Origin: Rhodanobacter sp.
Lineage (GTDB): Bacteria > Pseudomonadota > Gammaproteobacteria > Xanthomonadales > Rhodanobacteraceae
Reading direction: 5' to 3'
Length of the DNA stretch: 64,000 nt
Assembly: GCA_030148505.1 (NCBI GenBank)
Contig: JASBTI010000009.1
Span: forward strand, 186,001-250,000
The notes beneath the pieces are model-generated. The model was not told where the DNA came from. It did not search any database and saw only the letters and a list, made by a program, of their open reading frames with translations. How positions within the stretch are numbered: position 1 is the first letter of the stretch; each line of letters starts with the position of its first letter. Position numbers and translations under genes: made by a program. Shown in pieces: positions 1 through 8,783 of the stretch.

Positions 1-2
1 GG

Positions 3-458
3 CGCTCCAGGCACGTGCGTGGTTTTACCCTACTGGAAATGTTGGCGGTTATCCTATTGATCGGTATCGCCGTAGCGGCGGTCTCGGTTTCGGTGACCCA
101 AGGGCTTGCCAGTGCCCGCATCAATGCGGCCGCCGCTGAGTTGGCCGCCGCGCTGCGAGCGACCCGAGCACAGGCGATCGTGCGTGGCAAGGATCAGAAC
201 TTCGATCTCGATACCCGCACCGACAGCTACCTTGATGCGCGGCAGCGTGACGTGCGCTTGCCGAAAGGCATGCGCGTGAGCATTACCAGCGCGAAGGAGG
301 ATCGACCCAACGACCATACCGGACGTATCCGTTTCTTCCCGGACGGCAGCTCTACCGGTGGACGCATCACGCTGCAGAGCGGAAAGCGCCAATGGCACGT
401 CAACGTATCCTGGCTGACCGGCGAGGTGCGCCTGGTCGACACCGTGGTGAAACCATGA
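3..458 (+). CDS. gspH: Type II secretion pseudopilin GspH (5' end cut by window)
   Basis: Minor pseudopilin of the type II secretion system, part of the tip of the periplasmic pseudopilus. The type IV prepilin motif G-FTLLEML lies at the very start, with cleavage expected after the Gly and Glu at +5, followed by a hydrophobic helix of about 20 residues and a small globular domain with the GspH-like end 'GEVRLV'. The frame stays open to the left edge. A GTG at 15 could serve as a start but leaves only a two-residue leader (V-R) before the motif, so the true start is probably upstream of the window. The next gene overlaps its stop by ATGA. gspE, F and G are expected just upstream. Confidence 0.85.
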   Translation, partial: RSRHVRGFTLLEMLAVILLIGIAVAAVSVSVTQGLASARINAAAAELAAALRATRAQAIVRGKDQNFDLDTRTDSYLDARQRDVRLPKGMRVSITSAKEDRPNDHTGRIRFFPDGSSTGGRITLQSGKRQWHVNVSWLTGEVRLVDTVVKP

Positions 459-1009
459 TCGCCAGGGTTTTCGCTCGGCGGGCAGACTGTCGGAGGGGCG
501 TGGCTGGGGATGCAGTCGTTGTTGCATCCGCTCCCATGGTGGCTACCCATGGGTGCCCGGTGGAAGCAGCAAATACGTGCGGCCAGCAGCCCCGGCGGCG
601 CGGTCGTCAAGGAGGTTTCAGTCTGCTCGAAGTGATCGCGGCGATGTTGTTGCTGGCGATTGCCTTCACCGCGTTGATGAAGGTGGCGGGTGGTGCGATC
701 AGCCTCACCCAGAATGCCGCTGCCCACAGCGAGGCGGCGATGTGGGCGCGCAGTCTGCTCGACAGTGCCTTCGTCGGCCAACCGCTCAAACCGGGCACCC
801 GTTCGGGTCACTTCAACCGCAAGTTTCGCTGGCAGCTGCAGGTGACGCCGTGGTACCTGGCTGGCAAGACGCCGCCCAACGCGCCGCTGCAGCTCTATCA
901 GCTGGATCTGGATGTTCGCTGGGGTCCATCAGGCCATGTCCGCACTGCTCATTTTCGTACCTTGCGGCTGGGTGGGCCGTCCGCTAACTCAGATCAGGCT
1001 GCGCCATGA
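455..1009 (+). CDS. gspI: Type II secretion pseudopilin GspI
   Basis: Minor pseudopilin that nucleates the pseudopilus tip with GspJ and GspK. The prepilin cleavage motif GG-FSLLEVIAAML is clear and is followed by a hydrophobic helix and a short C-terminal domain typical of GspI. The ATG at 455 overlaps the gspH stop (ATGA), as at every other junction of this operon, but it gives a leader of about 54 residues, far longer than usual for a prepilin. A second ATG at 536 would give a leader of about 27 residues. An in-frame start at 392 lies inside gspH and is less likely. The function is secure, the start is not. Confidence 0.85.
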   Translation: MIARVFARRADCRRGVAGDAVVVASAPMVATHGCPVEAANTCGQQPRRRGRQGGFSLLEVIAAMLLLAIAFTALMKVAGGAISLTQNAAAHSEAAMWARSLLDSAFVGQPLKPGTRSGHFNRKFRWQLQVTPWYLAGKTPPNAPLQLYQLDLDVRWGPSGHVRTAHFRTLRLGGPSANSDQAAP

Positions 1010-1689
1010 GGCTGCGCCCTACACCATCCGAGGGCGGCTTCACGCTGCTGGAGGTGCTGGCGGCCTTGGTCTTGCTGGCCTTGCTGCTGGTGGGCGTATA
1101 TTCGGGTATTCGCACCGCCATCCACAGCGTACGCTCGGGCACCGCCGCGATCGAGCGCATCGACCAGATCCGCTCAGCACAGCAATTCCTGCGGCGCGAG
1201 CTGGCGCAAAGCATGGCGCAACCGATAAGCCGCACAGACCGTGGTGAAAGCATCTATTTCGAAGGCAAGCCGCGCGAGATGCGTTATGTCGCACCCCTTC
1301 CAGGGTATCTCGGCAAACTCGGGCCTCAGCTGCAGCAATTGCGACTGGTCGCCGATGGTGACGACTCCTGGCGCCTTGAATTGAGTCTGGCCGTGCTGCC
1401 GCCGGACGGAAAACCACCTCAGCCGCTGGGCAAGCCACAGGTATTGCTTGATCACATTCACGACGGCAGCTTCAGCTATCGGGGCGTCGATGGCCAGGGA
1501 GCCATCGTTCCGTGGTCTTCCAGCTGGCCCGACGGCCGGCTATTGCCGCAGTTGGTGCGGATCAAATTGCGGGTACGGGGAACACTTGACTGGCCGACGC
1601 TGGAGGTGCCGCTGCGGGTGAATGGTGCAAACGGCAATCTTTTGCAGGGCCTGCTGCCACTGCGTGGAAGCGATGGAGAGGGGCGATGA
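1006..1689 (+). CDS. gspJ: Type II secretion pseudopilin GspJ
   Basis: Minor pseudopilin of about 227 residues. The N-terminus carries a short basic leader ending GG, then FTLLEVLAALV, so cleavage should follow the second Gly and Glu at +5 is present. The C-terminal part has the GspJ-like features of a longer beta-rich domain (ARQFL-like 'SAQQFLRRELAQ' and a late 'RIKLRVRG' strand). The ATG overlaps the gspI stop by ATGA and its own stop overlaps gspK, so it is translationally coupled within the operon. Confidence 0.9.
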   Translation: MRLRPTPSEGGFTLLEVLAALVLLALLLVGVYSGIRTAIHSVRSGTAAIERIDQIRSAQQFLRRELAQSMAQPISRTDRGESIYFEGKPREMRYVAPLPGYLGKLGPQLQQLRLVADGDDSWRLELSLAVLPPDGKPPQPLGKPQVLLDHIHDGSFSYRGVDGQGAIVPWSSSWPDGRLLPQLVRIKLRVRGTLDWPTLEVPLRVNGANGNLLQGLLPLRGSDGEGR

Positions 1690-2552
1690 CTGGTCCGCGT
1701 CGGTCGAGCCAGCGTGGCGTGGCTTTGTTGCTGGTGTTGTGGGCATGCACCTTGCTGGCCATTCTGTTGGGGGGGTATGCGGCACTGGCTCGCACGGAAG
1801 GCTTGCAGGCGCGCTATCAGTTTGCCCAGACCCAGGCGCACTATGCGGCAGAGGCCGGTGTCATGCGGGCGGTTTACGGGCTGCAGGATCCGCTGCCTGG
1901 GCATCGCTGGGTGGGTGACGGTCACGTTTACGTGTTCCACTACGATCACGCCACGGTCAAGGTGTCGGCGGTGAGTGAAAATGGCAAGGTGGATTTGAAT
2001 ACCGCGGCACCCGCCTTGTTGCAAGGGCTGTTTCAGGCAGCAGGCGTGCAACCCACGTTGGCGCGCACGCTGACGCGTCACGTCGTGCGTTGGCGAAGTG
2101 CGCCAGGGGGCGCTGGTGAGCTTGACGCCGAGCGTGCGGCGTATACGGCGGCCGGACGTGATTACGGGCCGCGTCACGGGCCGTTCGCCAGCATCGAGGA
2201 ATTGCAGATGGTGCTGGGCGTCACGCCCACCATCTATCGCACCGTGGCGCCCAATCTCACGATCTGGTCGGGCGCGACCACGCCCGATGCTGAAACCGCG
2301 CCGGCGATGGTGCTGGCAGCGATTCCGGGCATGACCCCGGAGCGCGAAAGTTCGATCCAGGCGACCCGTTCGCGCCGCGAGCTTGACCCAAGGCTGGTTA
2401 CCAGCAACGGAACCACGCATAGTATCCGTTCAGAGGCGACGCTGGGCGATGGCACGCGAGCGGTGGTGCAGGCGACGATCCGTCTGCAGACGGGTCAGGT
2501 CGGGGAGCAGCCGTATGCGGTGCTGCGTTGGAAGGAGGGAGAGGGGCAATGA
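1686..2552 (+). CDS. gspK: Type II secretion protein GspK
   Basis: Large minor pseudopilin that caps the pseudopilus. The N-terminus RG-VALLLVLWACTLLAIL is prepilin-like but lacks Glu at +5, the hallmark that separates GspK from other pseudopilins. It is followed by the family's 'AEAGVMRAV' segment, a 'DLNTAAP' helix-hairpin-helix-like stretch and a second 'SIEELQMVLGVTP' segment. At 288 residues it matches the family. It starts at an ATGA overlap with gspJ and is coupled to gspL in the same way. Confidence 0.9.
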   Translation: MTGPRRSSQRGVALLLVLWACTLLAILLGGYAALARTEGLQARYQFAQTQAHYAAEAGVMRAVYGLQDPLPGHRWVGDGHVYVFHYDHATVKVSAVSENGKVDLNTAAPALLQGLFQAAGVQPTLARTLTRHVVRWRSAPGGAGELDAERAAYTAAGRDYGPRHGPFASIEELQMVLGVTPTIYRTVAPNLTIWSGATTPDAETAPAMVLAAIPGMTPERESSIQATRSRRELDPRLVTSNGTTHSIRSEATLGDGTRAVVQATIRLQTGQVGEQPYAVLRWKEGEGQ

Positions 2553-3709
2553 GTTTGGCCATGCAGACAATGCAGCCTGCGTTGGATCGCCTGCGACGTA
2601 CCTGGCGCGGCTCGCCGCTGCCCGCCTTCTTCGGCTGGTGGGGAGGGGAGCTGTTTGCATTGCTGCCGGCGCGGTGGCGTGCCTGGTTGCGCCGAGGTGC
2701 CGACTGGCATCTTTTGCAGCATGTGGATACTCAATGGACGCTATACCGTGCAGCGGACCATACGATGCTGGTGTGCTGGGATGATCAACTGGAGCCTACG
2801 GCCCAGCAGGCGCTGTTGAAAGGCGCGCTGAACACGGTGGATCGCGAGGACCTGCGATTAGCCTTGTTGCTGCCCGAGCATGCGGCGTTGCGTCGCACGC
2901 TGGCGCTGCCAGCGGCAGCGGGCGCGAACTTGCGGCAGGTGATGGCATTCGAGATGGATCGGCAAACGCCTTTTAGCGTAGCGCAGGTCTACTACGCCGT
3001 ACGTGAACTGGCTGGGCCGGCCGGTGCAGGGCGCATCAATGCCGAGCTGGTAGTGGTCCCGTGCACGACGTTGGAGCCATTGCTGGAAAGCCTCCGCGCA
3101 CTGAATATCGTTATCGACGCGGTGGACGTGGCTGCGCACGGCGATCGTCTGGGCGTGAACCTGCTGCCCGCCGAGAGGGTCCCGCGTCGGCCGCGACCGC
3201 GGTTGCGGATGAACCTGATCCTGGCCGCAGTCAGCGTGATGTTGCTGGTGCTGGTGTTGTCTCAATGGTTACACAACCGTCAGCTCACCCTGGTGCAGAT
3301 GCAGGCTCAGGTCGAAAGCATGCGCGGTGAGGCGCAACAAGTGGCTTCGCTGCGTCAGCAATTGCAGGACAATGCCGGCGCCGCAGGCTTTCTGGCCGAG
3401 CGCAAGAAGCATAGCGTTTCCATGCTTGCCCTGTTGCAGGATGCTACCGAGCGCTTGCCCCACAGCGCATGGCTGGAGCGCTTCAGCATCGACCACAACG
3501 GCCAGATCGGCATGCAGGGACAGAGTAAGCAGGCGGCGAAACTGCTTGATGCGCTGAAGGATTCGCCGCTGATCACCAACGCGAGTTTCCAGGGCAGCAT
3601 CCAACCCGATCCTGCCACCGGAAAGGAACGCTTTTACTTGACGGCTCAACTGCATCGGCCTGTGACGGCGGGGACAAAGTCGCCTGCGCCGCGGGAAGAG
3701 GCGCGATGA
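2549..3709 (+). CDS. gspL: Type II secretion protein GspL
   Basis: Inner-membrane assembly platform protein that links the GspE ATPase to GspM and the pseudopilus. It has a cytoplasmic actin-like N-terminal region with a 'VMAFEMDRQTPF' PilM/PilN-like motif, one transmembrane helix near residues 230-250 ('LILAAVSVMLLVLVLSQWL'), a coiled-coil-like stretch, and a periplasmic ferredoxin-like domain (PilN/fimbrial assembly type). I chose the ATG at 2549 because it overlaps the gspK stop by ATGA and has a purine-rich GGAGGGAGAGGGG just upstream. An in-frame ATG at 2528 lies inside gspK. Confidence 0.88.
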   Translation: MSLAMQTMQPALDRLRRTWRGSPLPAFFGWWGGELFALLPARWRAWLRRGADWHLLQHVDTQWTLYRAADHTMLVCWDDQLEPTAQQALLKGALNTVDREDLRLALLLPEHAALRRTLALPAAAGANLRQVMAFEMDRQTPFSVAQVYYAVRELAGPAGAGRINAELVVVPCTTLEPLLESLRALNIVIDAVDVAAHGDRLGVNLLPAERVPRRPRPRLRMNLILAAVSVMLLVLVLSQWLHNRQLTLVQMQAQVESMRGEAQQVASLRQQLQDNAGAAGFLAERKKHSVSMLALLQDATERLPHSAWLERFSIDHNGQIGMQGQSKQAAKLLDALKDSPLITNASFQGSIQPDPATGKERFYLTAQLHRPVTAGTKSPAPREEAR

Positions 3710-4356
3710 AATTTGCCGCACTCAACCCCCGCGACAGTCGTTTGGCGGCCATCGGCTTGCTACTGATCGCCTTGCTGCTGGGGTATTTTGCATTACTGCA
3801 TTGGTGGCTGGTCGCACCGATGCAACAGCTCAGCACCGAGATGGCCGATCTGCGAGATACCCAGAGCCGTTATGCGGCGGCGATCGCGGAGAAGCCGGCA
3901 TTGCTGCGACGGATTGCTGCGTTGGGTGCCGGACAGGCAGCCAGCAGCGCATTTCTGCCCGATGACGATCCGAATACGGCGGCTGCCGATCTGATGCAGC
4001 GGGTAGTCGATGTGGTAGGCGCCAGCAAGCGCGGAGGGCACTGCCTCGTCAATCAGAAGATGCCTATGCCGAATGCGCCTGCGGAACCCGGCGAACCGTA
4101 CCGCAAGGCGGCCGTGAGCATCAATCTGAGTTGTGATATCGAACCGCTGGCCGAGGTGTTGCACGCATTGGAGCAGGGTACACCGTATCTCTTCATCGAC
4201 GACTTGAGCATCTATCGCAATCCGGTATTGGCGCAGCAGAAGCAGGTAGCTCCGTTGGCGGTGCAATTCACCTTGTCGGGGTATGTGCGCCCCGCTCATG
4301 AGGCGACAGGCAGCACGAGTACGGGTGTGTCGGATAGCAATAGGGGGACGCCATGA
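3706..4356 (+). CDS. gspM: Type II secretion protein GspM
   Basis: Inner-membrane partner of GspL. It has a short cytoplasmic N-terminus, a transmembrane helix at about residues 15-35 ('AAIGLLLIALLLGYFALLHWWL'), a coiled-coil-like segment and a periplasmic ferredoxin-like domain ending in a 'LDDLSIYRNP'-type strand. The sequence resembles the xps-type (GspMb) version rather than enterobacterial GspM. It is coupled by ATGA at both ends. Confidence 0.85.
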   Translation: MKFAALNPRDSRLAAIGLLLIALLLGYFALLHWWLVAPMQQLSTEMADLRDTQSRYAAAIAEKPALLRRIAALGAGQAASSAFLPDDDPNTAAADLMQRVVDVVGASKRGGHCLVNQKMPMPNAPAEPGEPYRKAAVSINLSCDIEPLAEVLHALEQGTPYLFIDDLSIYRNPVLAQQKQVAPLAVQFTLSGYVRPAHEATGSTSTGVSDSNRGTP

Positions 4357-5063
4357 ATGCGGCCGATCAGCGACGACTGACGCCGGTACTGGTGATGGTC
4401 GCGGTGGCGTTGGGGGCCATCTGGTTGCTGCTATGGTTAGGTGTCGGCCGCAGCGTGCACTGGAATGCCGCGCGCCCCCGCGTGCCTCTGCCCCCGCCGG
4501 GCAAATCGGTCAGCCTGCCGACGCCGTTACCGCTGCAACAGTTTGCCGTGGTATGGCAAAAGCCGCTGTTCAATCCCGACCGCAAGCCGATTGCCTACGC
4601 GGCCGATGGCGACAGCAACCTGGGTGACCTACGGCTCACCGGCATCATCCTGACGCCGTCGCTGCGCATGGTCTTGTTACAGAATGCCAAGGGTGACCGG
4701 CAGGTGAGCTTGCAGCAGGGGCAGTCGCTGCCCGATGGCAGTGTGACCCTGATGGAGATCCGCCCCCGTTCGGCATTGTTCGATTCCGCGGCGGGGCGCA
4801 CCGAGCTGAAGTTGCCCAACGGTGCGCCGATTGACGCCCCGAAGGGATCCACGAGACCCTCGGTGACCACGCCGATGCGGGTTCGCGAAGGAGGAGAGGG
4901 AAGGCCGAAGCCGCAGGGCGGTCGGGCAGTGCCGATTTCGCCTCGACGCGTACCCAAAGCAGTGCCACCAGCCCCTCCGTCCGTTCTCGAACGACTCAGA
5001 AAAACCATCCAGAAGCGCCGCGCGGAAAAGGCTGCCGAGGCCGCTCACCAAGGAGTACGTTGA
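4353..5063 (+). CDS. gspN: Type II secretion protein N (XpsN-like, GspC-type HR domain)
   Basis: Inner-membrane protein with one N-terminal transmembrane helix (about residues 12-30), a proline-rich linker, then a homology-region domain ('LGDLRLTGIILTPSLRMVLLQ', about residues 85-165) like the one in GspC that contacts the secretin. The C-terminus is a basic, proline-rich, probably disordered tail ending in a predicted helix. Its position between gspM and gspD is the Xanthomonas xpsM-xpsN-xpsD arrangement. In that system XpsN takes the GspC role of bridging the platform and the secretin. The function is inferred from family and position. Confidence 0.8.
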   Translation: MNAADQRRLTPVLVMVAVALGAIWLLLWLGVGRSVHWNAARPRVPLPPPGKSVSLPTPLPLQQFAVVWQKPLFNPDRKPIAYAADGDSNLGDLRLTGIILTPSLRMVLLQNAKGDRQVSLQQGQSLPDGSVTLMEIRPRSALFDSAAGRTELKLPNGAPIDAPKGSTRPSVTTPMRVREGGEGRPKPQGGRAVPISPRRVPKAVPPAPPSVLERLRKTIQKRRAEKAAEAAHQGVR

Positions 5064-5066
5064 TTC

Positions 5067-7667
5067 ATGTCACGCCTACCTGCTCAAACGCTTTTGCGCA
5101 TTGTTTTGCTTGCCGTCTTCGTGTGGCTGGCGGGTTGCGCCAGTATGCCGCCGCCGCATGACAACGGTGCGTTGCAGCGCGAGGCCATGGCGGGCACGGA
5201 AAAACCGGTGCCGAAGCCGTTGCCGCTGAATACCGGCATAGCGGCGCAGGAGGCGAACGTCACGCCGCAGATCAGTGAGGGCAGTGGTCGGTTCGTCAAC
5301 CCCTCCGGCTCGACCCGACTGCGCAAGCCGGCGGCCGGCAAGGGGGCGGTTACCTTCAATTTCGAGAATCAGCCGGTTCAGGCGGTGGTCAAGGCAATTC
5401 TCGGCGACCTGCTGAAAAAGAATTACGCCATCGTGCCGGGGGTGCAAGGCAATATTTCCTTTTCCACCTCCGAGCCCGTCGATGCGGATCAGGCCTTGCC
5501 GATTCTGGAAATGTTGTTGTCGTGGACAGGAAATGCGGTCGTGGAGCGGGGGGGCACCTATGTGGTGATGCCGGCAAAGGATGCGGTTGCGGGCAACCTG
5601 ATACCGAGCCTTGGCGCAAGCGCGCCGGCTGGGGGACTGCAGGCCCGACTGTTTCCCTTGCACTACATCGGCGCCGCCGAGATGCAGAAGCTGATCAAGC
5701 CGTTTGCGCGGCCGGATGCGGTGTTGCTGGTCGACCCCATCCGCAACCTGCTGGTGATGGCCGGCACACCGGAGGAGTTGGCGAACTACCAGCGCACGGT
5801 GAAGACCTTCGATGTCGACTGGTTGCGCGGCATGTCGGTAGGCGTGTTCAGCCTGCAGCGCGCGACGGTCGGCGAGTTGATGCCCAAGCTGGACAGCATG
5901 TTCGGCAAGAACGGCGATACCCCGCTGGCCGGCATGCTGCGTTTTATCCCGATCCAGCGGACCAATGCCCTGGTGGTGATCAGCACGCAACCGCGTTACG
6001 TCAAGGAAGTGGGTGAGTGGATCGCCAAGATCGATCGTGGCGGCGGCAACCAGCCCCAGCTTTACGTATATGACGTCCGCAACATCAAGGCCTCCGATCT
6101 GGCCCGTTACCTGGCACAGATCTATACCAACAGCGGCAATGGCGGCAGCGCGGGCGGGGACAGCGGAGGGCAGGTGGGGCCGGGTCTCAGTAGCGGGATG
6201 CTCGGCAATACCGGTGGCGCCAGCGGAGGGGCGATGGGCAGCAATGCCGGCAGTTTCGGCAGCAGCGGCGGCGGTCTCGGTGGCGGGACAAGCAGTGGCC
6301 TTGGCAAAGGTGAGGGATCTGGCGGGCTGGGCGGCGGATCGGGCGGCAGTCCGAACGGTACGGCGCAGAGCGGTTCCGGCAGTGGCGGTGCCCTGGTCAA
6401 CAACAATGCCGGCGGAGGCAGCAGCGCCGACCAACAGTACAGTTCGCAGGACGGCAGCATCCGCATCAGTTCGGTAGATACCAACAACCAGTTGCTGGTT
6501 CGCGCACGCCCTTCCCAATGGGCTGAGATCGAGAGCGCCATCAAGCGGCTGGACAACGTGCCGCTGCAGGTACAGATCGAAACCCGGATACTGGAAGTGA
6601 ATCTCACCGGCCAGTTCCAGTTCGGTGTGCAGTGGTATTTGCAGGGGCTGGCGGGTGGACATCCCAATGCCGACGGCAGTTTCACCCCCGGCAATGCCAA
6701 CAATCCGCGGCAGGGAGCGCTCGGCGGGGGCGGCAACGCGTATGTGCCAGGCGCCGGCGGCGATGCGCTGTTCTATTCGTTCGTGAATTCCAATCTGCAG
6801 GTGGCCCTGCACGCGATGGAAACCAGCGGCAATACCAAGACGTTGTCGGCACCGTCGATGGTGGTAATGAACAACCAGGTCGCACACATTCAGGTAGGTA
6901 GCCAGGTGCCGATCAACCAGACCAGCGTGACGCCCGGGGTGGGGTCCGCGGTTTACAACGAGGTCAAATACCTCAATACCGGTGTGATACTCAATGTCCA
7001 GCCGCGGATCAATCCCGGTGGCCTCGTTTACATGAATATCGGCCAACAGGTAAGTCAGGTGGATCGTGCCGCCGGTCTGGTCAATGGCAACCCGACGATT
7101 TCCCAGCGCGAGCTGGCGACCCAGGTTGCCGTACAGAGTGGGCAGACCGTGTTGCTGGGCGGGTTGATCCAGCAGAACGACGGCAGCAGCAATATCGGCG
7201 TACCCTGGCTCAATCGCGTTCCGCTGCTGGGACGACTGTTCGGAACCACCAGTCACAGCCGTAACCGCACCGAGCTGATCGTGCTGATCACGCCACGGGT
7301 GATCAGTAGCAGCGACGACGCGCGGCGGATCACCGACGACTATCAGAAGGCGTTCGAGTCGCTGGCGCCGTTGCGCGCGGCGCGGGCCGAAACGGGCGCG
7401 GCCGCGGTGACCACGTCCCCGGCAACGTCGGCTTCAACACCGAATTGGCCGGCGCAGCTGCAACAGCATGCCGAGCAGGCTCTGCGGCAGGGGGACTACG
7501 CCAATGCCGAGGATCTGGCGAGGCAATCCTGGCGTCAGGGCGCGCATCAAGGCCGTCTGTGTCGGCGGAATTGGCAGTTGATCGGTACGGTTCGTCGACA
7601 CCTTGGCGACGCGGCAGGGGTTGTGGCGGCGCGCGCGAAGGAGCAGGCCTGCGGAGCGCCACCGTGA
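5067..7667 (+). CDS. gspD: Type II secretion secretin GspD with C-terminal extension
   Basis: Outer-membrane secretin through which folded exoproteins leave the cell. It begins with a lipoprotein signal peptide ending LAGC. N0 (from about residue 90), N1 and N2 domains follow, then an N3 domain split by a Gly/Ser-rich insertion at roughly residues 354-455. The secretin core ends in the signature 'VPLLGRLFGTTSHSRNRTELIVLITPRVI'. After it come about 120 extra residues containing a TPR-like stretch ('AEQALRQGDYANAEDLARQSW'), so the protein (866 aa) is longer than a typical GspD of 650-760 aa. The RBS AAGGAG lies 11 bp before the ATG. The lipobox suggests self-piloting to the outer membrane. Confidence 0.92.
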   Translation: MSRLPAQTLLRIVLLAVFVWLAGCASMPPPHDNGALQREAMAGTEKPVPKPLPLNTGIAAQEANVTPQISEGSGRFVNPSGSTRLRKPAAGKGAVTFNFENQPVQAVVKAILGDLLKKNYAIVPGVQGNISFSTSEPVDADQALPILEMLLSWTGNAVVERGGTYVVMPAKDAVAGNLIPSLGASAPAGGLQARLFPLHYIGAAEMQKLIKPFARPDAVLLVDPIRNLLVMAGTPEELANYQRTVKTFDVDWLRGMSVGVFSLQRATVGELMPKLDSMFGKNGDTPLAGMLRFIPIQRTNALVVISTQPRYVKEVGEWIAKIDRGGGNQPQLYVYDVRNIKASDLARYLAQIYTNSGNGGSAGGDSGGQVGPGLSSGMLGNTGGASGGAMGSNAGSFGSSGGGLGGGTSSGLGKGEGSGGLGGGSGGSPNGTAQSGSGSGGALVNNNAGGGSSADQQYSSQDGSIRISSVDTNNQLLVRARPSQWAEIESAIKRLDNVPLQVQIETRILEVNLTGQFQFGVQWYLQGLAGGHPNADGSFTPGNANNPRQGALGGGGNAYVPGAGGDALFYSFVNSNLQVALHAMETSGNTKTLSAPSMVVMNNQVAHIQVGSQVPINQTSVTPGVGSAVYNEVKYLNTGVILNVQPRINPGGLVYMNIGQQVSQVDRAAGLVNGNPTISQRELATQVAVQSGQTVLLGGLIQQNDGSSNIGVPWLNRVPLLGRLFGTTSHSRNRTELIVLITPRVISSSDDARRITDDYQKAFESLAPLRAARAETGAAAVTTSPATSASTPNWPAQLQQHAEQALRQGDYANAEDLARQSWRQGAHQGRLCRRNWQLIGTVRRHLGDAAGVVAARAKEQACGAPP

Positions 7668-7768
7668 CCTCGTTAGGTGCTGGGTGGGGTGTCGACAAGA
7701 CGTTCAAATATCTGTACGATACGGTTTATTAAATCCCGGTTTGGCTCCCGGTGGAACCAAACTGGAAT

Positions 7769-7795
7769 TTAGCACTCCAATATGCCGAGTGCTAA
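7769..7795 (+). promoter_or_regulatory. CIRCE element (HrcA operator) upstream of rpoH
   Basis: The sequence TTAGCACTC-N9-GAGTGCTAA is an exact match to the CIRCE consensus, with the arms extended by one more base pair (T/A) on each side. It lies 30 bp upstream of the rpoH ATG. HrcA binds CIRCE to repress groE-type operons until heat shock. Here the target would be the heat-shock sigma factor gene itself. A weak upstream promoter (TTCAAA at 7703 and TTATTA at 7726, 17 bp apart) would place the element in the 5' leader, but that promoter call is tentative. Confidence 0.92.
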
Positions 7796-7825
7796 ACTTG
7801 CCCTTCGATACAGGAGATTTCATCC

Positions 7826-8683
7826 ATGTCCCAAGCTTTGGTGACCGCCAATTTTCCGCTACCCAGCGTGGTCGGCAGCCTGGATGCCTATATTTCCGCG
7901 GTACACCGGATTCCGGTGCTGAGCCAGGAAGAAGAGCAGGCGCTGTCTCGCGACTATATTGAAGAAGCCAATTTGGCCTCGGCCCGGAAGCTGGTGATGT
8001 CACACCTGCGCTTCGTCGTCCACGTGGCCCGTGGTTATAGCGGCTATGGCCTGCAGCTCGCCGACTTGATCCAGGAAGGCAATATTGGCCTGATGAAGGC
8101 CGTCAAACGTTTCGATCCGGATCAGGGCGTGCGCCTGGTCAGTTTTGCCGTGCACTGGATTCGCGCCGAGATGCACGAGTTCATCCTGAAGAACTGGCGT
8201 ATCGTCAAGGTTGCGACCACCAAAGCGCAGCGCAAGCTATTTTTCAACCTGCGCAAGAGCAAGAAGCGGCTGGGCTGGATGAACGCCGCTGAAGTTCGCA
8301 CCGTGGCAAAGGATCTCGGTGTGCCCGAGGCTACCGTGCGCGAAATGGAGTCACGGCTGTCGGGTCGTGATATCGGATTTGAGCCAGTCAACGACGACGA
8401 GGATGCGAAGCCGGCACCGGCGGCATTTCTGGTCGACGATGGGGCCGACCCCTATGAAAATGTATCGGATGCCGATTATGCCGACGATCAGATGCAGACC
8501 TTGTCCGACGCGCTGAGCCACCTTGACGAGCGTTCCCGCAACATCATCCAGCGTCGCTGGTTGGACGAGGACAACAAGGCAACGCTGCAGGATCTGGCAG
8601 ACGAATACGGCGTCTCTGCCGAACGCATTCGACAGGTCGAAGCCAATGCGATGAAGAAAATGCGCGGTTTGTTTGCCGCGTGA
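7826..8683 (+). CDS. rpoH: RNA polymerase heat-shock sigma factor RpoH (sigma-32)
   Basis: Sigma-70 family factor that directs transcription of chaperone and protease genes. It has region 2 with '[39 protein letters not shown]' features and '[16 protein letters not shown]', the RpoH box '[14 protein letters not shown]' specific to sigma-32, and a region 4 helix-turn-helix near the end ('[20 protein letters not shown]'). At 285 residues it is normal for the family. The RBS CAGGAG sits about 11 bp upstream. A CIRCE operator precedes it and a strong hairpin terminator follows, so it is probably a single-gene unit. Confidence 0.96.
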   Translation: MSQALVTANFPLPSVVGSLDAYISAVHRIPVLSQEEEQALSRDYIEEANLASARKLVMSHLRFVVHVARGYSGYGLQLADLIQEGNIGLMKAVKRFDPDQGVRLVSFAVHWIRAEMHEFILKNWRIVKVATTKAQRKLFFNLRKSKKRLGWMNAAEVRTVAKDLGVPEATVREMESRLSGRDIGFEPVNDDEDAKPAPAAFLVDDGADPYENVSDADYADDQMQTLSDALSHLDERSRNIIQRRWLDEDNKATLQDLADEYGVSAERIRQVEANAMKKMRGLFAA

Positions 8684-8740
8684 GGGCGATTTGATCCCAC
8701 CTTCGTAACCGTCTGCCTGCCACCATGCTGGCGACAAAGA

Positions 8741-8777
8741 AACGCAAAGGCCCGGAAAACCGGGCCTTTGCGTTTTT
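8741..8777. terminator. Bidirectional rho-independent terminator between rpoH and ctpA
   Basis: A perfect 15-bp stem (AACGCAAAGGCCCGG and its complement) with an AAAA loop, flanked by A-rich sequence on the left and TTTTT on the right. It separates the convergent rpoH and protease genes and can terminate both. Confidence 0.92.
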
Positions 8778-8783
8778 GTCGGG

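Noticed and set aside
392-454. Upstream in-frame start for gspI
   Set aside because: It lies within gspH and would make the already long leader even longer; the ATGA overlap at 455 matches the other junctions.
5076-7256. Long antisense open frame (726 codons) across gspD
   Set aside because: It is a shadow of the secretin gene in high-GC DNA, low in recognisable motifs and His/Gln-rich. The forward frame has full family support.
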